Assembly (NCBI RefSeq): GCF_963855985.1
Contig: NC_087118.1
Span: forward strand, 11,118,501-11,182,500
Reading direction: 5' to 3'
Length of the DNA: 64,000 nucleotides
Source: Ostrinia nubilalis
Taxonomy: Eukaryota > Arthropoda > Insecta > Lepidoptera > Crambidae
Numbering within the stretch: the stretch's first letter is position 1; each line of letters starts with the position of its first letter. Of this stretch, positions 1 through 10,661 are shown in pieces. The translations under genes were made by a program, and so were the position numbers. The notes below the pieces were generated by a model. That model was given only the letters and a program-made list of their open reading frames with translations, had not been told where the DNA came from and did not search any database.

Positions 1-1136
1 TTTTGTTTATCTTTAATGTAGCTCCAAAATTTGGCAGGAGCTTGTAATATATTATTTTCTAACATTTTAATATGCAATTTGTAAGATTTTTTTACCATGA
101 GTTTGACCTTCCATCGGTAGTATTTGAAAAGTTCAAAATTGAATGATTTTCCTACAGATTTATATCGTTTCCAATGAAAGTGTTTCAACTTTATGTTACT
201 AATGATATCAGGAGTAAACCATGATGGATAATTATATCTTCTAGGAGCTGCTGTTTTCTTTAAGGGGACATGAGCATCGATTTGCTTATTGATCGTTTCA
301 TAGAAAATATCGACCGCTCTATCTACGTCCTTTTCTATGTACAAATTGGACCACTCTATGCCAATCAACGAACTGTACAGTGCGCCGAAGTCAGCTTTGC
401 GAAAATTCCAATTTTGAGTATCACCCGACGCCGTGGTGGACCCTGACACAGGATTAAATTGGTTTATGTGTGTATTTTGCTTCCAAGTGACTACCACTTC
501 TAACGGGGGATGATATGCGTCGATAGGTACTAATGTATCGCTTGCGACGGAGGTGGCTATAGTATCATGAGAAAGGTTGCACAAGACTAAGTCCAACATA
601 CCTCCGTGATTGTTAGGTACAGTATTGGCTTGATAAAAGTTACAAAAGTTTAAAAAGCTCTCAAACTGGTTTTTTACATTAACACTACAGGAGTTAAGGT
701 TGAAATCACCAACTACAACAGTATCCAGATCCGGATATTCACAAACAATATTTTCTATACAATTTAAAACTTTAAGATATTGCTCATCTTTATAACTCGG
801 TGGGAGGTATACAACGCCAAGAAGAAATTTAATATTTTTACAAGTTATGATAGCAAACAATAACTCCATATCGGAACTATGTCCATCAATGTTACAAACG
901 CTATGTACACAAAAGATATCTCGCACTGCCATAAGCACTCCACCCCAACCAGCGTCACCATTGCGGTGCTTTCACATCACATTAAATCCAGACGGGAACA
1001 ATTCACCGTCGGTCACCGAACTAGTGAGAAACGTTTCGGTCAACAAAATAATGTCACTATTGCTCATACCAACATTGTTCTGGAAGAGTGCTGTTCTAGA
1101 GCGTAGACCGCGTACGTTCTGGTAGTAGATGTTCAT
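1..1136 (-). pseudogene. LINE ORF2, N-terminal part (endonuclease), cut by window edge, one nonsense codon
   Basis: Reading the minus strand from ATG at 1136 gives a 378-codon frame, open to the window edge apart from one stop. It starts MNIYYQNVRGLR, the usual start of an AP-type endonuclease of a Jockey/CR1-like LINE. TET follows near residue 33, then the GDFNL motif near 150 and a YHPPL motif near 210, so the Asn, Glu, Asp/Asn and His positions of the active site are all present. After the domain comes the linker typical of these ORF2 proteins (WFTPDII, then HWKRYKS). The reverse transcriptase would lie left of position 1. The only lesion is TGA at 974-972 (codon 55), where an Arg CGA codon may have mutated. 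The endonuclease would nick target DNA for target-primed reverse transcription. The element looks young but is disabled as it stands. Confidence 0.85.
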
Positions 1137-1140
1137 TTCC

Positions 1141-2256
1141 TTAATTAGTTTTCGTTGGCTTGGTCGTTTCAGTGCTCCTACGAAAGTTCTGGCGCCAAGG
1201 TTTTATACATATGTCGGCAGCCCAGTGATCTGTATCCATGACTGTTTCCAGCAATCTGGCAGGAGCACCAATTTTAAATGATGCATAACTTCCCCGAGCT
1301 TTAAGTGTCTCGGCTGTACAGACATCCTCGCGACATATTGCTCTAAGGTGGTCAAGTACCTGGTTTGTTGTTGTTCCCTGTTTTACATAGAAAAGATGAA
1401 GATATTTCCATCTCTCGGAAGCCTCAAGCGTCGTCGCCCCAGGAGCCGCAGTACCGCGCCGAACTGAAGAGGCTGCGGAATGCCGGCGTTTCTTCTTTAC
1501 CTCCGTCCATTCCTCGCTCTCATCGTTATCACCAGCTAGAGAAGGCCTGTGCTGGGACGGTTGAAGTGCGATAGATTGGCTGGGCATTGCTGAATCAACT
1601 CTATTTGTCGTAAGCGTGAGTGTGGGACTAGATACAATTTTCTGAGGAACAACACTAGCCATTTTAAGATCTCTCAATTGGCTATTGATAGAATTGATCT
1701 TTTTTCCCATATCTTCAATCTGCCGCGACAGTTCGGTCATCCTGCCAAACAATTTAGTTCTTAGGGTGTCATAGTGCTCAGTAAGTAACATGCTTATTTT
1801 ATTTGTAAGGCGTTTTTCGAATTCACAATGCATTTCCTTCATCTCCTGCACAACAGAAAGACGCAGGTTGTCCAGGATGCTGTCCATTGTGTCAATTGCG
1901 CAGCTTTCGTTTGATGTGTAGCGAGCACCTCTGCGCACCGTAACGTTTTCCATGTCACAGGCGGACAAGTCCGCCGAGAGATCTCCAACAGTAATATTAA
2001 CATCGTGTATGAGCGGCGCCTGGCGCACGGGTGTGCATGTGTTGTCGCTTTTGGGTAATTTACTGCGACACTCAAAACATACCCAAGATTTTTTGTACTC
2101 TGTTGACAGCGCGACATAGGTGCTCTCCGTGAAATTGGCACATAAAATGTCAAATGATTGCCTACATTTAGCGCACCGCATAAACGCACTATTCGCGCTG
2201 ATAATACCGCGGCATCCCGCACAACACTCAATGTCTCCAGGCGCCATCCCGTCCAT
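1141..2256 (-). CDS. LINE ORF1 protein with PHD-like zinc finger
   Basis: This is an intact 371-codon frame from an ATG. Residues 11-63 carry paired cysteines (CCAGC, CAKC, CFEC) with a Trp before the last pair, the layout of a PHD/treble-clef finger as found in ORF1 of several insect LINEs. Residues about 125-205 are rich in Leu, Lys and Glu with heptad character and probably form a coiled coil for multimer formation. A basic stretch (KKKRR) sits near 255. The last 90 residues (LHLFYVKQG to IKPWRQNF) match the conserved C-terminal domain of this ORF1 class. The protein should bind element RNA and help bring it to the target. The stop is four bases ahead of the ORF2 start on the same strand, which identifies the element. 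I cannot name the family. Confidence 0.8.
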   Translation of the reverse strand: MDGMAPGDIECCAGCRGIISANSAFMRCAKCRQSFDILCANFTESTYVALSTEYKKSWVCFECRSKLPKSDNTCTPVRQAPLIHDVNITVGDLSADLSACDMENVTVRRGARYTSNESCAIDTMDSILDNLRLSVVQEMKEMHCEFEKRLTNKISMLLTEHYDTLRTKLFGRMTELSRQIEDMGKKINSINSQLRDLKMASVVPQKIVSSPTLTLTTNRVDSAMPSQSIALQPSQHRPSLAGDNDESEEWTEVKKKRRHSAASSVRRGTAAPGATTLEASERWKYLHLFYVKQGTTTNQVLDHLRAICREDVCTAETLKARGSYASFKIGAPARLLETVMDTDHWAADICIKPWRQNFRRSTETTKPTKTN

Positions 2257-2603
2257 TTCTGCTATGTTATGTGTATGTTAATCATGTAAATCTTGTAAAT
2301 AATAATTTTAAGATCTCATTGTTCCCTGCTCTGTTTAATGGATAATAAAGGATTTTATGGATAATAAAGAAGTAAGTACGTTGATATTTCAAATCAAAAC
2401 AACTTCTTCTGTGAGGTCAATGATGAATTCAACTCAAATTAGTATCTGATATTTAGTTGCAAAAACAAATTGAATTTACTATGAGAAAAAAAGTTTAGGA
2501 ACCTTCCATTACTTTTATAGCAAAAGTTTCATTTTTCGAAACTTATCTGGCATTCAATAAAAATTTATAATTATTAGGACATGTCTAGTTTCTTTAATTA
2601 AAC
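2257..2603. other. AT-rich stretch without a recognisable gene
   Basis: This should contain the 5' untranslated region of the LINE to the left, but I could not place its 5' edge. A short direct repeat GGATAATAAAG occurs twice near 2340-2370. Nothing else is recognisable. Confidence 0.5.
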
Positions 2604-3369
2604 GGGTGAATATCCCAAACACGTTTTTTACGCGGCGGAGCTGAGAATCGATGGGAGAAATGTAACTAGAGCGATGATTTTTTTTCTGTATATAGTTTAA
2701 ACAGCGTTTTACACGATAGCAAAGTCTTCAGGACAATAGCTAGTTATTTTATGTGCTAAAAATTTTTTCAAAGACCCAAAATTTAATAGCGGTGGCGCGT
2801 CCTAACTCTATTTCTACTCATAAATTGTGTTATTCCTTCTTTCTCGGGGATTCTAGTAATTTAACAATAGTATAGCCATAAAATACATTAAATAAGACTT
2901 CCAAATGATATGAAAGAAATGTGATATTTCATATTTTAAGAGTTTTAAATATCCTTTCAAAACTGTCCCACGAAAAAAAGCAATTAGCTACAGTGGCTCA
3001 ATTTCGACACTCTCTTACTTCTCCAAAGAAGCTTTGAGAGACGTAGAGTTCTTCTTCCCTGCATCACTCAGCTGTGTCCTCCTGATCGGGCTATAAAGAC
3101 TTGCGACTTGTGGTATTGTTTTTCCAGCAGACCCGTAAATGTTTGTATCAGCGGCACAGGAATACAAAATTTTTCAATTTCGGTGACAAGTGTATGATTG
3201 AAAGCTACTTACTTAGATGCTAAACGATTCTTTAACATGATTAAAGTTTGGTATTTTGTTGTATCTGCATACAGAAATTATTGATCAGAATTATAGTTTT
3301 CTTTTTAATTTGAATTTTGTTACAGTTTTTTAATTCCGGTGGCGCAATTTCGGTGGCTCCGGTGGCGAA

Positions 3370-3765
3370 TCTATTGCAAGAATTGGTCTTATTGGATCTG
3401 GAGCATTGTACCTAGGTCTACTAAGGTCTCAGTCATAACTACAATATCGTCAGTTAATCGAAGTTGTGTGATGTACTCGCCGTATCTTGATACTGAGCTC
3501 GGTCTAGCTCTGAAGCTTGAAAACCTCTAAGTGGGAGGTAGTAAAGACTTTAAGAGATTATGGTGTCTCCAACTCTGAACCCTCGCAGCAATCAGATAAG
3601 TTTCGAGTTCTGATCTTGGGGGAGGGCTGATAATGATGAAGTTTTCATACGAATACTTCAGAAGTTGCATGTATCGACAGTCAATTTGACGCCATTAAAG
3701 AGACTGTAGCACAGCCCAGGTATTGACCGAATCGAAGAAGGTACAAAAAGGCCAATAATAATGAC
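3370..3765 (-). pseudogene. RTE-type LINE reverse transcriptase remnant
   Basis: The minus-strand translation gives broken but recognisable RTE reverse transcriptase blocks. Near 3750-3690 is FDSVNTWAVLQSL, matching the RTE block usually read KAFDSV..WAVLQSL. Near 3560-3520 is KVFTTSHLEVFK. Near 3475-3405 is GEYITQLRLTDDIVVM, where LTDD stands for the catalytic [FY]ADD box. Stops and frameshifts separate the blocks. The reading strand and order agree with the endonuclease remnant at 5070-5150, so both probably belong to one minus-strand element inserted in the 2604-5744 element and strongly decayed. Confidence 0.7.
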
Positions 3766-5069
3766 TGATTATAGTCCTCAGTCTTCTGCATAATTTGACG
3801 CAGCATTAAATATGTACGTAGTATTACGAACGTCTTTTCGAAAATGAGGTTGTCTGGGAGACTGGATGTTGGATAGCGAGAGTGTCATATTTCAGGAAAA
3901 AGCGGTAAAGCCCGAAGCAAGAGGCCTCACCTGACTCTGGACCATCGCCAACGTCCATTCCATTCCAGTCTCTACCACCACCACCATGTCTTATTTTTTG
4001 CTTTATCGGCCAATAAACATGGTGGTATTTAAGGGAACTTTAGTACTAGCATTCCATCTGATTTCATAAGCTCAGTTGTGATTTCATTATCTCCTGGTAC
4101 ATACCTTGTTGTTTTTAATAGGGCATTCTAGGATATCTTCGCTAAAGTGTCGGAATAATCTCGATCTTCAGCCTAATTACTAGTAGTGCTTCTTAATCTC
4201 CCCTAGCAGCTTAGGCATTTACCAAAATGGTTCTGCTATCCTCGTTATTCATGTTGGTATATTCAATTTGGTCCTCGCAAATACATACTTTCGATTTATT
4301 ACAAAAAATCGTCACTATAATACACTTTGTATCAGCATGAGGACTTGGATAGCTATTTATACATCGATACTAAGCAGAATCTTGAAAACAGATGAGAATA
4401 GTTCTGAAACAGCTAAAATTTCCCTAGTCTCGTAGGTTGCAATCTATTCTGCCACTCGAGCTGAAAATTCGTGGGGTTTTGGAGCTGGATTGGCACTGGT
4501 CGTGGCTTAGGCTTCATCAGTCGACATATTTTGAGCATCTTTTATGCGGCATTCTTCTATTTCGGTGATCACTTCTTCTTCTTCCTCGGTCCTTCACTGA
4601 TGAGGATCGCGACCGCAGATAGTGTTCCTCCATAGACTGCGGTCATATGCTGTGTGGTGATCGGAGAATGCACATGTGATTAAATTGCCTGTTCGTCTAA
4701 AAATGATTACTACATTTTGATTTTTGCAGTACTATTAGGGTGCAGCTCAGTACGCTTTTACAGTTCTGGCTTTTACATTGCTAGGTCTTCTCTCTCTATG
4801 AGGCTGGCTGGATTTAGTCCCCGTTTCTTAATTGTACTACTTTCATTTAGCTCATTGTCGCTAGGTTCGCATAGTTTTCCGTTAAATTACCCTGTCACAA
4901 ATATGTAATGTGTTAGTTCAGTAGCTGGTATAGATCTAGAAATATCTTCATACTTAATCTCCAGTTCGCATGGTCTTTAGCGAATAATTAGTTGCGTAAT
5001 TCTGAGTGTAGGATTGGTATGATACCATCATGAAAACTTGGCTAGCCTGGACCAATATTTTTACTTATG
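3766..5069. other. Interior of the decayed RTE insertion, no readable gene
   Basis: This stretch lies between the reverse transcriptase and endonuclease remnants. Around 4662-4575 the minus strand reads AYDRSLWRNTICGRDPHQ and then stops, which resembles the C-terminal tail of a LINE ORF2, possibly of another copy. Around 3990-4030 there is a short palindromic patch, with ACCACCACCATG and CATGGTGGT facing each other. No other coding or RNA feature is visible. Confidence 0.35.
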
Positions 5070-5150
5070 GAAGATAAACCTAACACCAACCTGGGGCAGT
5101 TGGTCGCCCTCCCGGGACTAGAGTTGGTTTCTGGGTTTGAGGGTCATGTA
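5070..5150 (-). pseudogene. RTE-type LINE endonuclease remnant
   Basis: Minus-strand DNA here (containing TCCCGGGAGGGCGACCAACT) aligns with the RTE endonuclease fragment at about 7530-7650 (FREGDQQSQGGVGFIVHK). It holds several stops. It marks the 5' side of the decayed RTE LINE whose reverse transcriptase lies at 3370-3765. Confidence 0.6.
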
Positions 5151-5744
5151 TGATGTCTTTGTGATGAGTCTAGAATAACGGGGCTGTTGGCGGCTAGAGC
5201 CAAAAAGTTTTGGATTTGTTCTCTATGGAGGGATTTTGCCGTTATCACCATGCTTAGCAGGCTGGTTGGTAGTTCCAGTATGGTAGTATAATACCTGGAA
5301 AGATGCTGCAGCCCACCCTCCAGTATTTTGATTGCTTAGTCGGCTCTTACGACTCACATGGGAAGATCTGATGCTTTTTTAGGGTCACAACATAGGCCTG
5401 AATATTGTTTTTAATTATAAACATCTTTACTGGATAATAATACTTAATTGATTACAAATAAATAAGTAATTTGAGACAATCATCCATAACATTCCGAATT
5501 CCGCTGTATAAATAAATTTCGGTGCATTGATTCTTAATTCCGGTGGCTCAAATACAATTTCGGTGGCTCTTGATAATTTCAAATTAACATATCTCGAGAA
5601 GTATTAATAATATTTTGATCTCTACCATATCATTTAATAATAAAAGTTATTTACTATTATTTCTGCCACAAAAAAGTTTTGGAAAGTGGAAATTAAAATT
5701 CGCCACCGGAATTAGGCAAAAAACGAGTTTGTTGATATTCACCC

Positions 5745-6064
5745 AAACCATTGCGAGTTTTATGTTAACTTCTTTGATTTTACTTTTCTGATAAACGAAA
5801 TTAACTATGAAGACCCATATGAACTAAAAGTCCAGAAGTCCTGATAATGTATAGGATGCACATAGTTTTTCTTCTGTGTATTTGCTTTAAAATAGCCTAG
5901 GCGTTTAAATATAGAAGCACAATGTGTAGTATCAAATTTCATTCACCGATAATTAATTTCGTTCAAATACAGGCGCGGTAGGTAAGAACTACGCTAAGAT
6001 ATCAAATTGCAAGTTCCGGCGCGCGTGCACACCAAGGTTGCGCAGTGAAAATCGTCATCATGAC
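5745..6064. other. Intergenic, nothing recognised
   Basis: Mostly AT-rich, with one GC-rich patch near 6015-6050 (CCGGCGCGCGTGCAC). No frame, repeat or RNA signature was recognised. Confidence 0.4.
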
Positions 6065-6315
6065 CCAATTTTTACGTTTAGGTTTTATGTGTAGTTATTT
6101 TATTATTCAACTTAAAAAATAAATCCGTCCAATTATCTCACCACACCAATTACCTAATCACCAACTAAGTGAAACTTGTACTGTTGCAACTACGATCACG
6201 TCTCAGTTATAGGTGATCGTGTTCATAACAGAAACATTTGCTCCTTACGGGATTCGAACCTGCAACCTAGCTTAATATTACTAGGTGCGCGCTACTAGAG
6301 CATGACCGCACTCAT
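6065..6315 (-). repeat. tRNA-derived SINE
   Basis: Read on the minus strand, the segment starts GCGGTCATGCTCTAGTAGCG, a degenerate A-box region. About 40 bases on it contains GGTTCGAATCC, an exact pol III B-box (T-loop). The spacing is that of a tRNA, but no acceptor or anticodon stem folds, so this is a tRNA-related SINE head and not a functional tRNA. The body that follows is unrelated to tRNA and AT-rich. The end near 6065 is approximate. Confidence 0.6.
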
Positions 6316-6391
6316 AATTAGAATACACGCTTATCGTGTTGTCAAATGAACGAACGAAAATGAAATTATTTTGAGTGATCCTTGAATAAAT

Positions 6392-6436
6392 GTTTTTGAG
6401 AGTTTCTCGCTGGAATGAGCGAGAACTCTCAAAAAC
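6392..6436. repeat. Short perfect-type hairpin
   Basis: GTTTTTGAGAGTTTCTCGCT faces AGCGAGAACTCTCAAAAAC across a 6-base loop, with one base unpaired. The function is unknown. Confidence 0.7.
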
Positions 6437-7074
6437 TTACTACTATCTTTGTTCAACAATTACGTCGAAACTAATAGACGTAGACTAATAAATTTACATT
6501 CGTTTTGTAGAATAGCTCAAATACTAATAATAAAATGCAAATAAAACATACCTTAACGACCTGGTTTTTCTTGTGTTGGGAAATAACTGAAAAAGATGTG
6601 AAAAAAATCGTGTTTATTTCTAATTAAATCCATTCTTACACCCTTAAAATGTATGAAACTTGTATCTGTTTTCTACTTCTACTAATAGATAATTTTATTG
6701 GCTATCGCATGATATAAAATTTTTGCTTATTAATGTTAAACTAATCACGCTATCACTTGTTTTTGAAGGAAGCGGTGAAAACTTAAAATTAAAAACTTAA
6801 ATCCTTGTAAATATGCGAGAAATGGGTCAAGCCCCAAATTTAAAGTATTTTCACCGATAAAATTGTCCATAGATTTCTTACAAAACTTTGCGCGCAAAAA
6901 GCAAATCTAGTATGAAAATCATCAAACTTCTGATGCTCGTAACTCAGTTCAGACTGAGTTTAGAGGTATACATGTCATAGTAAGTTTGTTTTATTACACT
7001 ATTTTGTAATCAAAAAACAAAGTTTGAACGATGGCCGCGCGAAAAAAAAAGACGCCAATTTCCGGCATTGTCTT
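6437..7074. other. AT-rich stretch without recognisable feature
   Basis: No coding frame with a recognisable product. It leads into the mariner-like remnant at 7075. Confidence 0.4.
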
Positions 7075-7361
7075 TTATCAAATAACCAAAAAAACACGAA
7101 TTTAAAAGCAGATTTTTTTCAAAAAGTATCATATTTGTTTAGTATTGCCTGTTATTTAGCATTATTACTGTTTTTATTTTATCAGAATATACCGCTTAGT
7201 TTAAAAGTTATTACGTTTTCTTTACAATCAGTAATTGGAAGAAATAAAATTCTATAAAAAATTTAAAAAAATCTCAAAAAAATTTTGACCTCTTTTTTGT
7301 CGATAAAAATAGGTCTAGTTTCATCTATTTTCATATGTACACTTTAACGTGACTCACACTG
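7075..7361. mobile_element. One arm of a mariner-like foldback element
   Basis: This segment is nearly identical to the right arm of the foldback element at 58201-59304, ending in the same inverted terminus (CTTTAACGTGACTCACACTG) followed by TA at 7362-7363. The left arm is missing, so this is a truncated copy. No transposase is present. Confidence 0.75.
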
Positions 7362-7479
7362 TATAGCTGTATGACCTTTTAAGGAAATAACTTTCTACAT
7401 TTAAATCGTTTTATATACAATAAGAGTCAGAGATGTAAAAACAATAAAATACTGTATCTTTTTCTTAAATGTTTTATTT

Positions 7480-8365
7480 AAATTTAAAGAATGTAATGAC
7501 ACAAAAAAACAGTATGTTTTTGACTGGGGAGGACACCATAATCCTGAAATCCGGAAACCTGCTCTATTTCCGGGAGGGCGACCAGCAGTCCCAGGGTGGT
7601 GTCGGGTTTATCGTCCACAAGTCCCTTGTCAACAACGTGGTCCAGATCGAGTGTTTCGGCGAGGGTAGCGTACCTTATACTCAGAATCACCAAATGGTAT
7701 TCGCTGAAGGTCATACAGGTATACGCACCGACCACGGAACACCCCGACGACGAAGTGGAGACTATTTATGAGGATATTTCCAGACCCATACATAGCTCCC
7801 GGTCCCATTTTACCGTTGTGATGGGGGACTTCAACGCGAAACTAGGTAGGTATACGAAGCGATAATGAGCTGAAAGTGGGGCAATTTGGGTATTGAGAGA
7901 GAAACGCACGTGGCCAACTGCTGGCTGGCTTTATGGAGAGGGAAGGCCTCTTTATGATGAACTCCTTCTTTAGGAAGCCAAAACAGCGAAAGTGGACATG
8001 GCTGCATCCCAATGGCGCTATAAAAAATGAGATCGACTTCATCTTGTCGACGAAGAAGCATGTATTCAATGATGTCTCTGTGATCAACTCGGTCAAAACA
8101 GGACGCGATTACCGAATGGTAAGATGCACATTGAATATATCGTCGACTGATGAAGTCTACGCTCCGCCCAGCGCCCATTCAACTCCAAAACCCCGAAAGC
8201 TTTCAGCTCGAGTTGCAAAATCGTTTCGCATGCCTGGGAGACTGCGAAAATGTGGACGAATACAATGACAGGTTCGTGGAAATTGTCCAAACGACTGGGT
8301 CTAAGTTCTTAAAAACCCGTCGTTCAAAAGAAACCAAAAAGATCTCTGACCTCACCAATAAACAT
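7480..8365 (+). pseudogene. RTE-type LINE endonuclease fragment
   Basis: Three frames together give a nearly full RTE AP-endonuclease: GNLLYFREGDQQSQGG (frame from 7469), then VIQVYAPTTEH and VVMGDFNAKLG (7596-7865), then GLFMMNSFFRKPKQRKWTW and KNEIDFILS (from 7933), and finally the linker KETKKISDLTNKHKEER. At least two frameshifts and one stop break it. The box that normally reads SDHR is RDYR here, so the catalytic His appears to be Tyr. The fragment stops at about 8365, just where a separate fragment at 63177 begins in protein terms. It is a dead copy. Confidence 0.8.
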
Positions 8366-8438
8366 AAGGAAGAGAGGGGTATTTCTCATCGCCACGGTTC
8401 TCATCGTCACCTTCGTGGCGAATTTTATTTCTAACTTA

Positions 8439-10661
8439 CTAGCTTTGGTCGCCCGCTACGCGGGCTACAAAAGCTAGATCTGCGATGCTGGCCGCTCCGG
8501 GCTTCGCCCTACGCGGCGCTCGGCCTGCGGCCTCGCATTCGGAGCTCGGCCTTCGGCCTCGCAAAAATTACAGGGGGTGTTTATTGTCTGTCACTGTGCT
8601 CTTGTGCTTTTTTGACGCAACACAAGTTTAACTATGGTAACTCTCGGGATTTGAACCATCGCTCGGCCTTCGGCCTCGCCTTTCTGTCTGTCACTGGGCT
8701 CTAGTCCTTTTTTGACGCATTAAAAATAAATCTATGGCGACTCACAGGCTTTAAACTATCGCTCGGCCTTCGGCCTCGCCTTTTTCTACGTTAACCAAGC
8801 CCCCCTGCATACAATTTGTATGGAAAACTCAGTTCCATTTGGAAAATGGGTAACTGCTTGGCGGCCATCTTGGATTTCCAAAATTTTGCATTTTTCCCTT
8901 AATCTAGACCATTTTCCGCGCCGAACGCCATTTTTACTTTTTTTCTAACTTCACCCAATCCCGTAAAACAATTCCTTGAAACCACCCATGCCCCAAAACT
9001 TTGAGTTCCCCTAACTCCCAGTGTTGCCAGGTGATCGAGATGAAAATGGTCAAATGTCATTAGTTTGACCTATGTGCAGGAGGCGTCATCCAAATTTTTG
9101 ACCGGAAGTCGTTATTTCCATTTTTTAAATTTTTGGACCAAATCTCCCAAAGCATGGCAACACTGGAAATTTTTGGTTTTTCAATCGATACTCCTTGACA
9201 AACTACGTAATCGCCCCATACAACTCGACTTTCCCAAATGTTGCCAACTGCCCGAAAAATGCATTTGAAAAATCAGAAATCTGAAACTTTTTACAAAATG
9301 GCCGCCCGCTCAGCCGCCATCTTGATTTTCCATGATTTCGGATTTTTCCCATAATCTGGGTCGTATAACCGACCAAACCCCATTTTCAGATTTTCCCTGC
9401 CATGTCTCCTTCTGTCCGTCCTTAACTTTAAAGACACCCATGTCTCAAAAAATACTTTTCCCCATAACTTCCAGTGTTGCCAGGTGATCGAGACTAAAAT
9501 GGTCAAATGTCATTTGCACGGCCCCTTTGCAGGAGGCGTCATCCAAATTTTTGACCGGAAGTGGTTATTTCTACTTTCGACATTTTTGGACCAAATCTCC
9601 TAAGGTATGGCAACACTGGAGAAATTTCTTCACCCAAGCGAAACTTCTCGACAAGACACACAACCGCCTCATACAACTCGACTTTCCAAAGTGTTGCCAA
9701 CTACTCGAAAAATGCATTCTAAAATTTCGAAATTTTCAACTTTTTACAAAATGGCCGCCCACGCCGCCGCCATCTTGATTTTCTGACATTTCGGATTTTT
9801 CCCATAATCTGGGTCGTATATCCGACCAAACCTCATTTTTATTTTTTTTCTGCCATGACTCCTTCTATCCGTCACTAACTTTAAAGTCAGACATGTCGTG
9901 AAAATTTGTTTTCCCCATAACTTTCAGTGTTGCCAGACTTTTTTGATAAAAATGGTGAAATGTCATTCGGATCCCCAAATGTCACCAAACTGCATACCAA
10001 GTTTTTGGAATTTTTGGATATTTCCATTTTCTACTATCCGGGGCCGTGGTGGAAAGTTTTCTTCTAAAATGGTAGTTTTTTCCGATTCATGGCAACACTC
10101 GAATAACAGACCGACAATCGCCCGGAACATTGTACCCCACTCCGGTGTCGCCATCTGCCGCAAAATTGCTACCAAAATTTGGGAATTTTTTGATCCATCT
10201 TGTTTTTTGATAATCTGTAAATGTGGCACTTAAGAAGACTATACATGTCACAAATACCTAAAAGAATTTTTCAAAAACAATGGCGCATCTCGGAATGACA
10301 CCTCCCCAAAAACACCCCTGAAATCGCGTTTTCAATCCAAGATGGCGGCGCGGCCATTTTGTTTTTCCATTTTTTTCTCACATTTTTAGCACACCTTGGC
10401 AAGCCCAACAAACCACCAAAAAAGAAAAAATTCAGGACCAGAGACAAAAAAGTTGATGTCTCAAAAAATGCCGCCATTTTGTTTTTTGGTTCAAAAAATA
10501 TAAAAAACCTGGGTGTCAAAAAATCTAGTTTAAAATAAACACCAACAATTTTACCCCTCTCCCCTCTAAATACCCCAAAAATACCCCTGATCAGTGAGTC
10601 AGTCAGTGAGTGAGTAGGAATCGAGCTTTATATATTATAGATAGATAGATAGATAGATAGA
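8439..10661 (-). mobile_element. Non-autonomous Helitron, array unit 1
   Basis: Read on the minus strand, this unit starts with a TCTA-repeat and TATAATATATAAAGCTCG. It ends with a GC hairpin (GCCCGC, loop, GCGGGC), eight bases, then CTAG at 8442-8439, with T as the next host base. TC start, 3' hairpin and CTRR end are the Helitron signature. There is no Rep or helicase frame; the many short frames inside are chance frames repeated from unit to unit. The interior has blocks of about 454 bp, each carrying ACAAAATGGCCGCC facing GCCGCCATCTTG, and four copies of the hairpin GCTCGGCCTTCGGCCTCGC or a close variant near the 3' end. The first 1 kb (left) looks identical to unit 2. Confidence 0.75.

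Larger units (their letters stand above)
2604..5744. mobile_element. Degraded DNA element with inverted ends and repeated GGTGGC motifs
   Basis: The left end (2604-2635) reads GGGTGAATATC, then CCAAACACGTTTTTT. The right end, reverse-complemented from 5744, reads GGGTGAATATC, then AACAAACTCGTTTTTT, giving inverted ends of about 27 bp with few differences. Motifs of the type TTCCGGTGGC or TTTCGGTGGCTC occur near both ends (about 2795, 3340-3365, 5540-5570, and inverted at 5700), like subterminal repeats. No transposase frame is visible. The middle is occupied by an old RTE LINE. No clear target duplication was found. Confidence 0.5.

Noticed and set aside
6240..6310. Functional tRNA gene on the minus strand
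   Set aside because: Only the B-box is intact. No acceptor stem or anticodon arm could be folded, so it is called a SINE.
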